The position numbers and the translations under genes were made by a program. DNA of 64,000 nt, taken from NCBI GenBank assembly GCA_000513555.1, contig ALYD01000002.1:122461-186460 (forward strand). The letters run 5' to 3'. Below the pieces are notes generated by a model. That model ran no database searches. It had not been told where the DNA came from and saw only the letters and a list, made by a program, of their open reading frames with translations. Below are positions 18,343 to 27,357 of this stretch, piece by piece (the stretch's first letter is position 1; each line of letters starts with the position of its first letter). The stretch is from Lachnospiraceae bacterium JC7 (GTDB lineage Bacteria; Bacillota; Clostridia; Lachnospirales; Lachnospiraceae).

Positions 18343-18876
18343 CTAACTCCTGTTCACTTCTATTTTGTTTCCGTTCAATTCCTCGATCACCACACTATCA
18401 TATGTCAATCCTATCCCTACGCCAGCAGTCTGATATGATGTAAACACACAATCATTAAATACGGTATGCATCGAACCATAGTCCGCATGTACAACATACG
18501 CGCCTCTGTCATTTAACTCTATTACATCCTCCGGATGTGAGGATATAAACCGGATATTTTCTACAGTACCGTTTAGCCTGAATTCTGCTGCAGGTGATGC
18601 ATAGTATCCGGAATTACTTTCTACAACCACATCTCCCACGCCAATGAAGCTTATGTATCTCTCTGCGGACAACATATCCGAACAGGCGGAAAAACCATCA
18701 TATCTGCCTTCCTGCATATAGATAGTAACCTTATTTAACTCACTGTCATTACAATTATCAATAATGTTCTGGATGTCATCTTGCGGTGTGACTGTATAAC
18801 ATGTTGCGGCCATACCCCGGATGGAAAACAAAGTGCAAATTGAAACTAACACAACTGACGTTTTTAATATATTCAT
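18343..18876 (-). CDS. Secreted beta-helix-like protein of unknown function
   Basis: A 177-residue protein with a cleavable signal peptide (ending near MAATCY). The body repeats short beta strands and turns as in right-handed beta-helix (pectin esterase/lyase-like) proteins: IQNIIDNCND, VTIYMQEGRY, YISFIGVGDVVVESNSGYY, VENIRFISSH, HTVFNDCVFTS. It is about half the size of a pectinesterase and no catalytic residues are identifiable, so it may be a truncated domain. It has a strong AAGGAG site and overlaps the possible cobS GTG start by one base. Its place inside the cob operon is unexplained. Confidence 0.6.
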   Translation of the reverse strand: MNILKTSVVLVSICTLFSIRGMAATCYTVTPQDDIQNIIDNCNDSELNKVTIYMQEGRYDGFSACSDMLSAERYISFIGVGDVVVESNSGYYASPAAEFRLNGTVENIRFISSHPEDVIELNDRGAYVVHADYGSMHTVFNDCVFTSYQTAGVGIGLTYDSVVIEELNGNKIEVNRS

Positions 18877-18950
18877 GTGATTTAGCTCCTTATTTTGTCA
18901 TTGACATCTCATATTTGAACCAGACGTAGAATTTATCAAAATATCAAACT

Positions 18951-19604
18951 TTAAATCAAAACAGGAATTCCGGCGACCACTTCAACTACCTGATCTGCAG
19001 CTTCTGCGATTTCACGATTTATAAAAGATAATCCTTTCAAAAATCCCATGGTCTCTTCAGAGTATTGAGTACCGTCACTGTAAAGCTCATTACTGACCAC
19101 GATCAGAGCTCTGACACAGGAAGCAAGCTCTCTCAAAGGACCGGTAATATCATGGGGATGCCCATCTGTCTCATAGCACTCATTGGCATAGAGATTGGTG
19201 AGATCTTCGATAAGCACAACTGCATCGGAGAGGCAGTTGTCTTCATGGAAACTGCCTCCACCTATATGATCACAGTGTATGACTGTTTTTTCATCATCTA
19301 AAGAAATTCTGCCCTTTTCCGGATTCCGCCTCTTTCTTATGAAGCCTGATTTTTCTCTGATTCCACTGATTTCTCCCATAACACGTCCTATATCTAAAGG
19401 TCTTTCTATGGTGACAAATCCCTTTCCGGCCCGCAATGATCGATGTCTCTCGATGCGTTTTTTCGTATCCGGATCATCATAAGGAAACATGGTGGCGATG
19501 TAGTACAGTGAGTTCACCTCCTCACTCTTTGCCAGCGACACCGCCAGAGCTTCGGCATATTCAGATTTTCCCGAACCGGCCCCGCCGGTAATTAGATAAT
19601 ACAT
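18951..19604 (-). CDS. cobU: Adenosylcobinamide kinase/guanylyltransferase (CobU), with insertion
   Basis: Phosphorylates adenosylcobinamide and transfers GMP to it in nucleotide loop assembly. The 217-residue protein has the P-loop ITGGAGSGKSEYAEALA, TMFPYDDPDTKKRIERHRSL with the guanylylated-type histidine, FVTIERPLDI, and VVLIEDLTNLYAN. The usual TNEVGxGIVP is replaced by VVSNELYSDG, and a polar insertion of about 35 residues lies near positions 88-125. The protein ends with VVEVVAGIPVLI. It is the first gene after the cbiA-cobT fusion and pairs with the shorter CobU homologue downstream. Confidence 0.85.
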   Translation of the reverse strand: MYYLITGGAGSGKSEYAEALAVSLAKSEEVNSLYYIATMFPYDDPDTKKRIERHRSLRAGKGFVTIERPLDIGRVMGEISGIREKSGFIRKRRNPEKGRISLDDEKTVIHCDHIGGGSFHEDNCLSDAVVLIEDLTNLYANECYETDGHPHDITGPLRELASCVRALIVVSNELYSDGTQYSEETMGFLKGLSFINREIAEAADQVVEVVAGIPVLI

Positions 19605-19657
19605 ATCGATTTATACTCCAAAACCACTGCTCAAATTTATCCCAAACATGTAATATC

Positions 19658-22180
19658 CTACTTGAACCTGTGATATGCCGTTACATCAATATCTTTAAAG
19701 GTCCCCATCTTATTAAACGCGTCAACTGCCGCCGCAAGAAGCGGTATCAGAAGTACTGCTCCGGAACCTTCCCCCAGAGACATCTCCGCATCTATGATGG
19801 CCCTGAGATCCATCCTTTCTAGAGCCTGTCCGGCCAGTCTTTCCCTGGAAATATGTGATGCGAACGCATAATCACTGATTCTCTCATCGATCATAAATGC
19901 ACTTAAGGCTGCCGCTGTTGAAATTATTCCATCGATAATTATCGGTACTTCATGCTCCACTGCTCCGATGAACATTCCTGCCATGACCGCGATCTCCAGT
20001 CCACCGATCTGGAACAATGCCTTCTCCGCAGCTTCTCTGCTGAAAACCCTGTATCCTTTTGATCCCTCACTTAATGATAGCTTTTCAAGCCTTTCAAGTG
20101 CCCGTCTCACAACATCCTGCTTTCTTCTGAGACCTTCCTCGCTGAGACCGGCTCCGTATCCCACCGCCTCCTCAACACTTGCTCCCATGAAATAAGCCAG
20201 CAATGCCGCAGTAGGTGTAGTGTTCCCGATACCCATTTCGCCGGTGGCAATGATATCATAACCTGACTCTTTCAGTTCCCGGACTATATCCCGCCCGAGC
20301 TGAAGTGCCTTCCTTCCGGTCTCTTCGTCCATTGCAGCCTCTACAGCGATATTCCCGCTGCCGTTCATAAGCCGCCTGTCATTGACCACATCACAGCGGA
20401 TTTTCTGAAAGTTGAGTGAATCTTCCGAATCACTGTATCTCGGCCCCATCATCCCCACATCAACAGTGTAGACATCCACATCATTACCTTTCGAAAAGAT
20501 ACTTGTGGTGGTCATGCCTTTTACGAAGCTGTCCGCGACCTTCCTCGTGACTGAACTGTCAGTCTGGGTAACTCCCTCCTTCACGCAGCCGTGATCAGCG
20601 CAGAGCACCACCAGCGCCCGCTTTTCTACAGAAGGTTCAAGTGTCCTCTGAATCCCGCAAAGCTTTATCACATGCTTTTCAAGAACACCGAGACTGTCGA
20701 TGGGCTTTCCTATGCTGTCCCATTTCTGCTGCGCCGCTCTCTGTATCTGAAATCTCTCACAGTTTTTCATAAAATTAAATATCGCCTCAGGATTACTGTA
20801 ATAATAAAAATGTGGCCAGCCCGAGGACATGCTCCTGTCATAGAATATCCCGTCGTATGTCTTTCTTTCAGTCTTTGTCTTTCCGGTTCCCGCCGATGGT
20901 TTGCTAATGCTGAATCCCGCTCCGTTGTCAGCACAATCAAATCTATGGAACTCGTGACCTCTCAGGACCATTCCAGCAGGCCCGAAAAGTCCGGCTGTCT
21001 TTGTCTCAGCCTCTACATATCCGAAACGCACAAGCCTGTCTTTCTTTCTGAGCTCTCCGGAAAAAACTCCGCACATTTCATAGCCGGCCTCATCCGGTTT
21101 CATGCTACTGTTTCCTACTCTACTGTTTTCTTCTATGCCCTCAGTATATATCAACTTATTTAGATACATATATCCGCCACACTCGGCAATCAGCGGTATA
21201 CCTTTCTTTACCGCCTGAGCGACAGAATTCCGCATGGAAACATTGGCAGAAAGTGCCTCCGCATAAAGCTCAGGATAACCTCCGCCGATGATGAGTCCGT
21301 CCAGATCTTCGGGAAGACTCTCATCATGAAGGGGACTGAAACCAACAAGCTCCGCACCCATTTTCACAAGAAGGTCTTTATTTTCCTGATAGTAGAAACT
21401 GAAGGCTTCGTCCTCCGCAATTCCAAGTTTGACAGTACGGGACAGTTTACCCATTTCAGGTATTTCTGTCGAAACACTTGAAGCATTCTCCGAAGCCAGC
21501 CGGATGATCCCGTCTATATCTATGTTCTTCTCTATCGTCTCCCCTAAAGCCTCGATCCATGAAGTGAATCCGGCCATTTCCTCCGGAGAAATGAGTCCCA
21601 GATGTCTGGAGGGAACATTGTATTCTTTGATCTCAGGAAGATACCCAAGGACCTTTACCTCAGGGCATGCATCCTCGATAAGCCCCTTAAGTCTTTCATA
21701 GAACATAGGGGAAACTCTGTTCAGGATGACTCCCCGTATCCCTGAACCCCTTTGATGCTTCGGAAAATCCAGCATTCCTCTTATGAGGGCTGCGATCGAA
21801 ACGCTTCCCCCCTTACAGTCCATGATGAGAACTGTGGGGCTTCCGATGATACCGGCAACCTCCCATGTTGAGCCCCTGGTTGAAACTCCACCGAGACCGT
21901 CATAATACCCCATCACACCTTCAATGACTGAAATATCCGCACTCCCGGCTCTCTCCTCATATAATTGTCTCAAAAGCTCCGACTCAACAAAAAAGCTGTC
22001 CAGATTCGCAGCGGCCACCCCCAGAACCTTTCTATGAAACATAGGATCGATATAGTCGGGACCACACTTAAAGCTCTGTACCTTCAGTCCCCTTTTTTTG
22101 AGTACATGAATAAGACCACATGTCAGTGTGGTCTTTCCTGATCCGCTTTTGTCTGCTGCTATAACTACGCTATGTTTCAT
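19658..22180 (-). CDS. cbiA-cobT: Fusion: cobyrinate a,c-diamide synthase (CbiA) + DMB phosphoribosyltransferase (CobT)
   Basis: An 840-residue two-enzyme fusion. Residues 1 to about 485 are CbiA: P-loop AADKSGSGKTTLTCGLI, VIEGVMGYYDG, and the glutaminase-like half with GGGYPELYAEAL and AECGGYMYLNKLIY containing the nucleophilic Cys, then GHEFH. Residues from about 490 are a full-length CobT: KWDSIGKPIDSLGVLE, ADHGCVKEGVTQTDSSVT, GEMGIGNTTPTAAL, GGLEIAVMAGMF, and MSLGEGSGAVLLIPLL with the catalytic glutamate. No linker stop or frameshift is visible. The ATG at 22180 has an AAGGA site; a GTG lies 18 bases upstream. The two activities act far apart in the pathway, so the fusion is unusual. Confidence 0.93.
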   Translation of the reverse strand: MKHSVVIAADKSGSGKTTLTCGLIHVLKKRGLKVQSFKCGPDYIDPMFHRKVLGVAAANLDSFFVESELLRQLYEERAGSADISVIEGVMGYYDGLGGVSTRGSTWEVAGIIGSPTVLIMDCKGGSVSIAALIRGMLDFPKHQRGSGIRGVILNRVSPMFYERLKGLIEDACPEVKVLGYLPEIKEYNVPSRHLGLISPEEMAGFTSWIEALGETIEKNIDIDGIIRLASENASSVSTEIPEMGKLSRTVKLGIAEDEAFSFYYQENKDLLVKMGAELVGFSPLHDESLPEDLDGLIIGGGYPELYAEALSANVSMRNSVAQAVKKGIPLIAECGGYMYLNKLIYTEGIEENSRVGNSSMKPDEAGYEMCGVFSGELRKKDRLVRFGYVEAETKTAGLFGPAGMVLRGHEFHRFDCADNGAGFSISKPSAGTGKTKTERKTYDGIFYDRSMSSGWPHFYYYSNPEAIFNFMKNCERFQIQRAAQQKWDSIGKPIDSLGVLEKHVIKLCGIQRTLEPSVEKRALVVLCADHGCVKEGVTQTDSSVTRKVADSFVKGMTTTSIFSKGNDVDVYTVDVGMMGPRYSDSEDSLNFQKIRCDVVNDRRLMNGSGNIAVEAAMDEETGRKALQLGRDIVRELKESGYDIIATGEMGIGNTTPTAALLAYFMGASVEEAVGYGAGLSEEGLRRKQDVVRRALERLEKLSLSEGSKGYRVFSREAAEKALFQIGGLEIAVMAGMFIGAVEHEVPIIIDGIISTAAALSAFMIDERISDYAFASHISRERLAGQALERMDLRAIIDAEMSLGEGSGAVLLIPLLAAAVDAFNKMGTFKDIDVTAYHRFK

Positions 22181-22326
22181 TAATAAAATCCTTTGCACAC
22201 AAATCCTTCGAAGAACGACTGGCCGAATATGATGGCCATATTTCCATCTCAGATTTTTATTGGGGAGAACCTGTCACCAGATCATGAACATATCAGATGC
22301 CATACAGGGTATCTTTGAGTATGACT

Positions 22327-22353
22327 GAGAGCAAGCCTTTACGGCTTGCTCTC
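22327..22353. terminator. Strong hairpin between cbiET and the cbiA-cobT fusion
   Basis: GAGAGCAAGCC-TTTAC-GGCTTGCTCTC is an 11-bp perfect stem starting 3 bases beyond the cbiET stop. The T-run follows on the plus strand, where there is no gene; on the minus strand the bases after the stem are AGTCATACTC. It may still pause or process the minus transcript. The 145 bases between it and the fusion gene contain the near-palindrome GAATATGATGGCCATATTTC and no gene. Confidence 0.55.
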
Positions 22354-22356
22354 TTT

Positions 22357-23679
22357 TTATCTTCTTGAAATTCTGGTGATGGTTATAGGATTCTCCGCAT
22401 GGTGCATGTGGTAGCTGCCCCTTCTTTCAAGACCGGTTGCCTGAATCTCAACCATTTCAAAATTATAGTCAGTAAGCCTTTTCTCTATCTCAAGGACCTC
22501 TGTAATTGACTCAAGTGTCACCGTGTTTATGACAATGACTACATCAGGGTTGATCCCCACAGCCCAGTCAACTATCTTCTGGAGATTGCCCTTGCTACCC
22601 CCGATGAAAACGCAGTCCGGTATAGGCAGAGGCCCCTCGTTGGCAACATTCTTTCTCTCACCGGGCTTCTGCATCTCCATTTCAGAAAAACACTCCGGTG
22701 CCTTGCCGCGGACTATTCGGATATTGTCAACCCTGAACTGATATCGATTTCTTTCGATGGTATCAATGGCATCCTGATTTATCTCAACTGCGATAACCTT
22801 ACCCTCAGGACTGGCGAGACCTGCTTCTACTGCCATACTGCCGCTGCCTGAACCTATATCGTAAATTATACTGTTTTCACGAATTGCCATACGGCAAAGG
22901 CTGAGGGCTCTTACATCTCTCTTTGTAATAGGAACTCCGCCTGTCCTTTCAAAATGCTCATCTCCGATACCATATGAACGAATCGGTGTAATGGCATCGT
23001 CATTTTCAAAAAGAGCGATGGCGAGACGATCAAACATCTTGCCTCTCATCTCTCTGGTCTTTCCAACAGTAAAGGCCTCATCAGGATAACTCAGTCTCTC
23101 ACCGACTATTATCTTGACAGAACTTAATCCGAACTGAATGAGCTCCTCGGAAATATTGGAAACAGTGTCCTCACTGCCCAGAAGTGCGCAGACGAATTTG
23201 TTCTCGCGGATAAGAGGTATCATGTCCTTATGACGTCCGTGAAGGCTGACCAGCTTAACATCCGCCATGCTTATGGAACGCTTGCTTAGGAAGTACTGAA
23301 TGCTGGAAACTCCCGCATAGTTCCTTATCTCGAAGCTCTCGGATCTTTCCTCATCCTCAGAATCATCGTTTCCCACAGCACCTGAGGCCTTTAACAGGGC
23401 TTTTCTCAAAGGAATGGCACCACTGTATACACTGGTATCTCCCGTAAATACCGCGGAGATCACCCTCTTTTCAGGATGAGTAAGGATGTAATCAAGCATA
23501 TCCTCTGTCTTCACAGCCTCATAGGTCTCGATCTTTGTTCCCGAAACAGCGTCGCCGGCTGTTTTGAGGGCACGGCTGGCACCCATAAGCACATCTGAAT
23601 TTCTTATGGCCTCTATGGCCTGAGTTGTCATCATCTCAGGACTTCCGGGTCCTACTCCTATAAGATTTACTATTCTCAT
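22357..23679 (-). CDS. cbiET: Precorrin-6Y methyltransferase/decarboxylase, CbiE-CbiT fusion (CobL type)
   Basis: A 440-residue bifunctional enzyme methylating C-5 and C-15 and decarboxylating the C-12 acetate. The N-terminal CbiE half has GVGPGSPEMMT, a tetrapyrrole methylase signature, and GDTSVYSG. The C-terminal CbiT half is a Rossmann methyltransferase with IYDIGSGSGSMAVEAGLA, VIAVEINQDAI and CVFIGGSKGNL. A short polar run (about residues 98-112, DDSEDEERSES) sits in the CbiE half. Good GGAGG site. The CobL-like fusion is common in anaerobes. Confidence 0.95.
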   Translation of the reverse strand: MRIVNLIGVGPGSPEMMTTQAIEAIRNSDVLMGASRALKTAGDAVSGTKIETYEAVKTEDMLDYILTHPEKRVISAVFTGDTSVYSGAIPLRKALLKASGAVGNDDSEDEERSESFEIRNYAGVSSIQYFLSKRSISMADVKLVSLHGRHKDMIPLIRENKFVCALLGSEDTVSNISEELIQFGLSSVKIIVGERLSYPDEAFTVGKTREMRGKMFDRLAIALFENDDAITPIRSYGIGDEHFERTGGVPITKRDVRALSLCRMAIRENSIIYDIGSGSGSMAVEAGLASPEGKVIAVEINQDAIDTIERNRYQFRVDNIRIVRGKAPECFSEMEMQKPGERKNVANEGPLPIPDCVFIGGSKGNLQKIVDWAVGINPDVVIVINTVTLESITEVLEIEKRLTDYNFEMVEIQATGLERRGSYHMHHAENPITITRISRR

Positions 23680-23812
23680 TCTGCCTCCTTACACTTGTTT
23701 CTCATTATCGCTGCAAACAAAAATTTCTTTTATTTAATCATGGAATCACAAAATATAATTTAATAAAAACAGTATTTAGTTCTACCATTTTCTTAATCTC
23801 ATTTACTGTCAT

Positions 23813-24910
23813 TTACAGCATCTCCAGAAAATCAATCACTTCCCGAAGTCCTATTACCTGATACCAGTCTTCACTCGGAACCATGGCCTGAGCCGGGCGA
23901 CCTATGACCAGAACTCTTACTCCCAGCTCTATGGCTGCATCGCATTTTTCGGGAAATCCTCCGATCTCACCGGAGTCCTTCGTCACCAGAAAACCTGCGT
24001 CCGCATATCGTAGCTGCGCAAGATTCATATCCACTCCGAAGGGTCCCTGCATAAGTATCAGCCTGTCTCTCCTGAATCCAAGTTTCGTACATTTTTCAAG
24101 TACATCAACCGTAGGCAACGCTCTCACATAGCAGTACTCGGAAAAATCCGGAATCACGGTATACTCCTGAATCTCCTTTGAACCGGTGGTGATCAGGATA
24201 TTCTTTTTTCCGCCGTAACCCTTATCAGTACTTTTCCCGGCACCTTTAACGCCAATGCTGCCGATATCGATGTATCCGCTACTTCCTTTATCAGTATCAC
24301 CGCTTTTTACATCGCTGCTGTATACGGTCTTCAGCCACTCCGCAGCTTCCTTCACTGAATCGAAATAAGCAAACTCACTGCTGCCTCTCTCCAGCATCTC
24401 TCTGCCGGAAAGTCTTCCGTAAGGCCTGTGCACTCTTATGCATCCGACGCCTACAGCTTCACAGGCCCTCGCGATATTCTCGGTAACAACATTAGCATAA
24501 GGATGTGTCGCATCTATGACCAGTATATCTCCGGCACTTTTCCCCTGTGCTTCCGCATCAAGAACCGCCCTTCCGAAGAGCTCAGCCATCTGATCTCTAT
24601 CCAGCCTTCCGATATGAACATTGACATGCTTCTCCTTCTTCAGAAGACTTGCACCGTAATCAGTAGCCACGAAGACATCCGTTTCCAGAAAATCGTGGGA
24701 AATCGGATGTCCCCGGAAATCCGATCTCTGTATATGTGGTCTTTTGGCTTCAGACAAAAAACCATCCGGCTCTGTCGGATTTCCGAAGGCTTTTTCCCTG
24801 GTCGCGTCAGGAGACCTCAGCCCTGCCATACTTTTTTCTTCATTTATTTCCGCGATGCAATTCGCTATCTTCCGTCCCTCTGTGGTGCCTCCAAACAAAA
24901 ATATATGCAT
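23813..24910 (-). CDS. cbiJ: Cobalt-precorrin-6A reductase (CbiJ/CobK), with two insertions
   Basis: NAD(P)H-dependent reductase of the corrin ring. Family landmarks are FLFGGTTEGRKIA at the N-terminus, VIDATHPYANVVTENIA in the centre, CIRVHRPYGR, ILITTGSKEIQEY, and RALPTVDVLEKC with LILMQGPFGVDMNLAQLR, ending in LVTKDSGEIGGFPEKCDAA. At 365 residues it is about 100 longer than the family norm. Two insertions explain this: one near residues 20-60, partly encoded by a palindromic repeat (24755-24782), and a Gly/Ser/Lys/Asp-rich one near 200-230. The start overlaps the cbiH stop, so the two are translationally coupled. Confidence 0.92.
   Translation of the reverse strand: MHIFLFGGTTEGRKIANCIAEINEEKSMAGLRSPDATREKAFGNPTEPDGFLSEAKRPHIQRSDFRGHPISHDFLETDVFVATDYGASLLKKEKHVNVHIGRLDRDQMAELFGRAVLDAEAQGKSAGDILVIDATHPYANVVTENIARACEAVGVGCIRVHRPYGRLSGREMLERGSSEFAYFDSVKEAAEWLKTVYSSDVKSGDTDKGSSGYIDIGSIGVKGAGKSTDKGYGGKKNILITTGSKEIQEYTVIPDFSEYCYVRALPTVDVLEKCTKLGFRRDRLILMQGPFGVDMNLAQLRYADAGFLVTKDSGEIGGFPEKCDAAIELGVRVLVIGRPAQAMVPSEDWYQVIGLREVIDFLEML
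24755..24782. repeat. Palindromic repeat copy A, inside cbiJ
   Basis: Contains ATCCGGCTCTGTCGGAT, a near-perfect hairpin. The 28-base core differs at only two positions from the intergenic copy at 46570-46597, and weaker similarity extends about 25 bases upstream of each. Here it is in frame and encodes part of a polar insertion in CbiJ. Confidence 0.7.
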
Positions 24911-25677
24911 TAAAGTCTGTACCCCCTGGGTGTCACCATCCTCGGACCGTCCGGGGTCTCAATCACCTTTGTGGTGGAATTACCTATGAAAATGGTGGTG
25001 AGCATATCTATTTCCGGCTGCTCCTTTTCGTTCCCCAGTCCTTCCAGCTGATGAAGCAGAAAGATCCTGCTGCGACAGCCATCCCTGCCTATATTTCTCA
25101 CATACCCGGTAACTGTGTCCTTCGGAAGTATGGAACCGAGAATCTCACAGGCCCTCTTGAACTGTTCATGTCTCTTATGACTCACGGGATTATAAATAAC
25201 GATAACGAAATCTCCCTCTGCTGCTGCTCTTAGGCGCTTCTCGATGACCTCCCATGGAGTCAGAAGATCAGAGAGACTTATGACACAGAAATCGTGCCCC
25301 ACGGGTGCTCCCAGAACTGCACTTCCGCTGAGTACCGCAGAAAGCCCCGGAACTGTTATGACCTGAACACCCTTGTACTTTTCCTTTTCAGACATTTCAT
25401 AAAGAAGTCCCGCCATACCATATACCGCTGCATCACCTGAGGAGATAACGGCAACATTTTTACCTGATACCGCAAGGTCCATGGCATGCTCACATCTTTT
25501 CTCTTCCTCACGCATTCCGGACACAAAAAACTCCTTTTCCGGATACTGCTTTTTCAGTATGTCGGCATAGGTCTTGTAACCAACTATCACATCAACTCCG
25601 GAAAGAATCTCTCTTGCTTCCAGTGTCTCGTACTTTATATCTCCGGGTCCGAATCCAACAGCGTATACTGTTCCCAT
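24910..25677 (-). CDS. cbiH: Cobalt-precorrin-3 C17-methyltransferase (CbiH/CobJ)
   Basis: SAM-dependent enzyme performing ring contraction and C-17 methylation. The 255-residue protein has VGFGPGDIKYETLEA at the start, VIVGYKTYADIL, VISSGDAAVYGMAGLLYE, VPGLSAVLSGSAVLGAPVGHDF and CVISLSDLLTPWEVIEKRL, all characteristic of the family. The ATG at 25677 has GGAGG six to seven bases upstream; an earlier ATG at 25698 adds a leader without similarity. It is the first gene of a cbiH-cbiJ-cbiET-cbiA/cobT-cobU-cobS run. Confidence 0.95.
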   Translation of the reverse strand: MGTVYAVGFGPGDIKYETLEAREILSGVDVIVGYKTYADILKKQYPEKEFFVSGMREEEKRCEHAMDLAVSGKNVAVISSGDAAVYGMAGLLYEMSEKEKYKGVQVITVPGLSAVLSGSAVLGAPVGHDFCVISLSDLLTPWEVIEKRLRAAAEGDFVIVIYNPVSHKRHEQFKRACEILGSILPKDTVTGYVRNIGRDGCRSRIFLLHQLEGLGNEKEQPEIDMLTTIFIGNSTTKVIETPDGPRMVTPRGYRL

Positions 25678-25732
25678 TTTTTCCCTCCGTTTCAACAATA
25701 CATTTATCTTATAATTTTAACGTATAAAGAAA

Positions 25733-25769
25733 AGGACTGCAAACCACCACACTGACGATTCGCAGTCCT
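25733..25769 (-). terminator. Terminator of the exporter operon
   Basis: AGGACTGC (25733-25740) pairs with GCAGTCCT (25762-25769), and on the minus strand TTTTCTTT follows. It ends the transcript running from 32.2 kb and insulates the cob operon that begins at 25677. Confidence 0.8.
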
Positions 25770-25816
25770 GATATTTACTTTCCCGGCCATAATGTTATCG
25801 CCCAAATGATATTTCA

Positions 25817-26620
25817 TCATCTTTTTTCAAACTTAAGGATAGGATGTCTGTCCCCATCAAAAATTCCATACACGGAAAATAACAGGGATCCGACCAAAGC
25901 CATGATGAGATCATCCATGGTATCGATAAGTCCGATGTCGATATATCCCGGAAGAATCTGTCCCCCTACCACAACATCACTTATATTATCAATGGATTTC
26001 AAATTTCCGGTATTTCCGGCCAGCAGATAGGAATCTATTCTGGAAATGAAAACATCTTTCTGCATATCCAAAAGCCATATCTTATCAGCCATATACTCTG
26101 CTATTTCCCATAGAACAGCGATCAAAATCGAAAGAGAAATACCGAAAATGATATTTCGAATCCGTGTTTCGATATTATTTCCACAGGTCGTGCGGTAATC
26201 GACTTTACTCGAATTCGTATATGCCCCACCAATTGAGTTTGAAAGTTCACTTTCAAACTTATTTCCTTCAGACAGATAATAGAATCCAAACATCGTGAAC
26301 AGAAAGCCTTCAACACAATGCATCATATTATCCCACCAGGGAAAATAAAGATATAAACCGAAGCAGTATCCTATCGTATGTCCCAGCGTGTAGAGCACTG
26401 CAAAACAATAAACAGGCCATGGAATCAGCATATGAAAAATCAGTTCCATCCCTATGGGAATCATGGCCAAGAACATGGTGACAGTCACTATTATGGCATT
26501 ATCCGTATTCTTAAGGAGCAGATAATTTAAAAGTAAAAACAGCAAAACCGCTTCTGTAAAGAGAAGATATATTATTTTTCCTTTTCTTATTTTCAGTCTC
26601 TGGTACAGTCTCTCATTCAT
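25817..26620 (-). CDS. Integral membrane protein, YjdF/DUF2238-like
   Basis: A 267-residue protein with about seven hydrophobic helices. Conserved-looking polar positions lie in or near membrane segments: WWDNMMHCVEGFL, LWEIAEYMADKI and GLIDTMDDLIMALVGSLLFS, a pattern like the YjdF/DUF2238 family. Function is unknown. A soluble loop near residues 120-150 is poorly conserved in character. It is the last gene of the ABC exporter operon, 50 bases after the CPBP-like gene, and is followed by the terminator at 25733-25769. Confidence 0.65.
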   Translation of the reverse strand: MNERLYQRLKIRKGKIIYLLFTEAVLLFLLLNYLLLKNTDNAIIVTVTMFLAMIPIGMELIFHMLIPWPVYCFAVLYTLGHTIGYCFGLYLYFPWWDNMMHCVEGFLFTMFGFYYLSEGNKFESELSNSIGGAYTNSSKVDYRTTCGNNIETRIRNIIFGISLSILIAVLWEIAEYMADKIWLLDMQKDVFISRIDSYLLAGNTGNLKSIDNISDVVVGGQILPGYIDIGLIDTMDDLIMALVGSLLFSVYGIFDGDRHPILKFEKR

Positions 26621-26670
26621 TCCCTTTTCCTAACCGAATACAGTTGCATACCCATCTTCAATGATTTTAA

Positions 26671-27357
26671 TCAGCCGAAGCCCAGTGCTCTCGGTAAAAA
26701 TCCCAACCAGAAATGAAGCATCCATGCACTCCATATATTCCTGTCTCTTTCATAAAGAATTCCTGTAATAAAACACAGTATTCCGGCGGAAACCATATAA
26801 TAAATTTCAAAATGCATATGGTAAATACAGAACAGTAATCCTATATAGATCAATGTGCTCCATTTTTTTCCACCCATGGCTTCTTTGACATTATCCTGCC
26901 ATAGGGGCTTGATCAAAAGCTCCTGCCACAGTGAACTGACAGGGAAGAACCATCGAAAATGCTGATCAAGATAAAGAGCAAAGAGAGGTCTGGCAAGAAA
27001 GACCGGATCCTTTGCATTCTTATAAAGCCTGTAAGCGAACAAAACTGAGGCATATATAATTATTATAGCCACTGTTTCTATGATTTCCCGTTTAAAATTA
27101 CATTCTTTTCCGATCTTAAAACAGGAAAAGGAAAAAGATAATTTTCCACATGACACCAGAATGACTGCAATGATGGTTATGATCACCATGAATATTTTTA
27201 TCAGTAAATTTTCACTTCCGGGTATGGTATATCCCGGTAAATAACGTTCGCATATCTTATTTGTAATAACCAAAATAAGAATACTCACTAAACTTAATAT
27301 AAAAATCGATCTCTTCTTATTCTCTTCCTTTTCCAATTCCGTCTTCCTTTTATTCAT
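26671..27357 (-). CDS. CPBP-like intramembrane protease homologue, motif 1 altered
   Basis: A 228-residue membrane protein with a charged N-terminal tail and about six to seven helices. The C-terminal half resembles CPBP (CaaX protease/bacteriocin-immunity) proteins: FCIYHMHFE has the FxxxH histidine and WMLHFWLGFL the second histidine. The usual EExxxR motif appears only as WQELLIKPLW, so the catalytic pair is not conserved. It overlaps the upstream permease gene by 8 bases. In exporter operons such proteins often process the exported peptide or confer immunity; this one may be inactive. Confidence 0.6.
   Translation of the reverse strand: MNKRKTELEKEENKKRSIFILSLVSILILVITNKICERYLPGYTIPGSENLLIKIFMVIITIIAVILVSCGKLSFSFSCFKIGKECNFKREIIETVAIIIIYASVLFAYRLYKNAKDPVFLARPLFALYLDQHFRWFFPVSSLWQELLIKPLWQDNVKEAMGGKKWSTLIYIGLLFCIYHMHFEIYYMVSAGILCFITGILYERDRNIWSAWMLHFWLGFLPRALGFG

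Noticed and set aside
22181..22356. Cobalamin riboswitch before the cbiA-cobT fusion
   Set aside because: The gap has hairpins but none of the B12-box sequence context I know, and it is short for the class.
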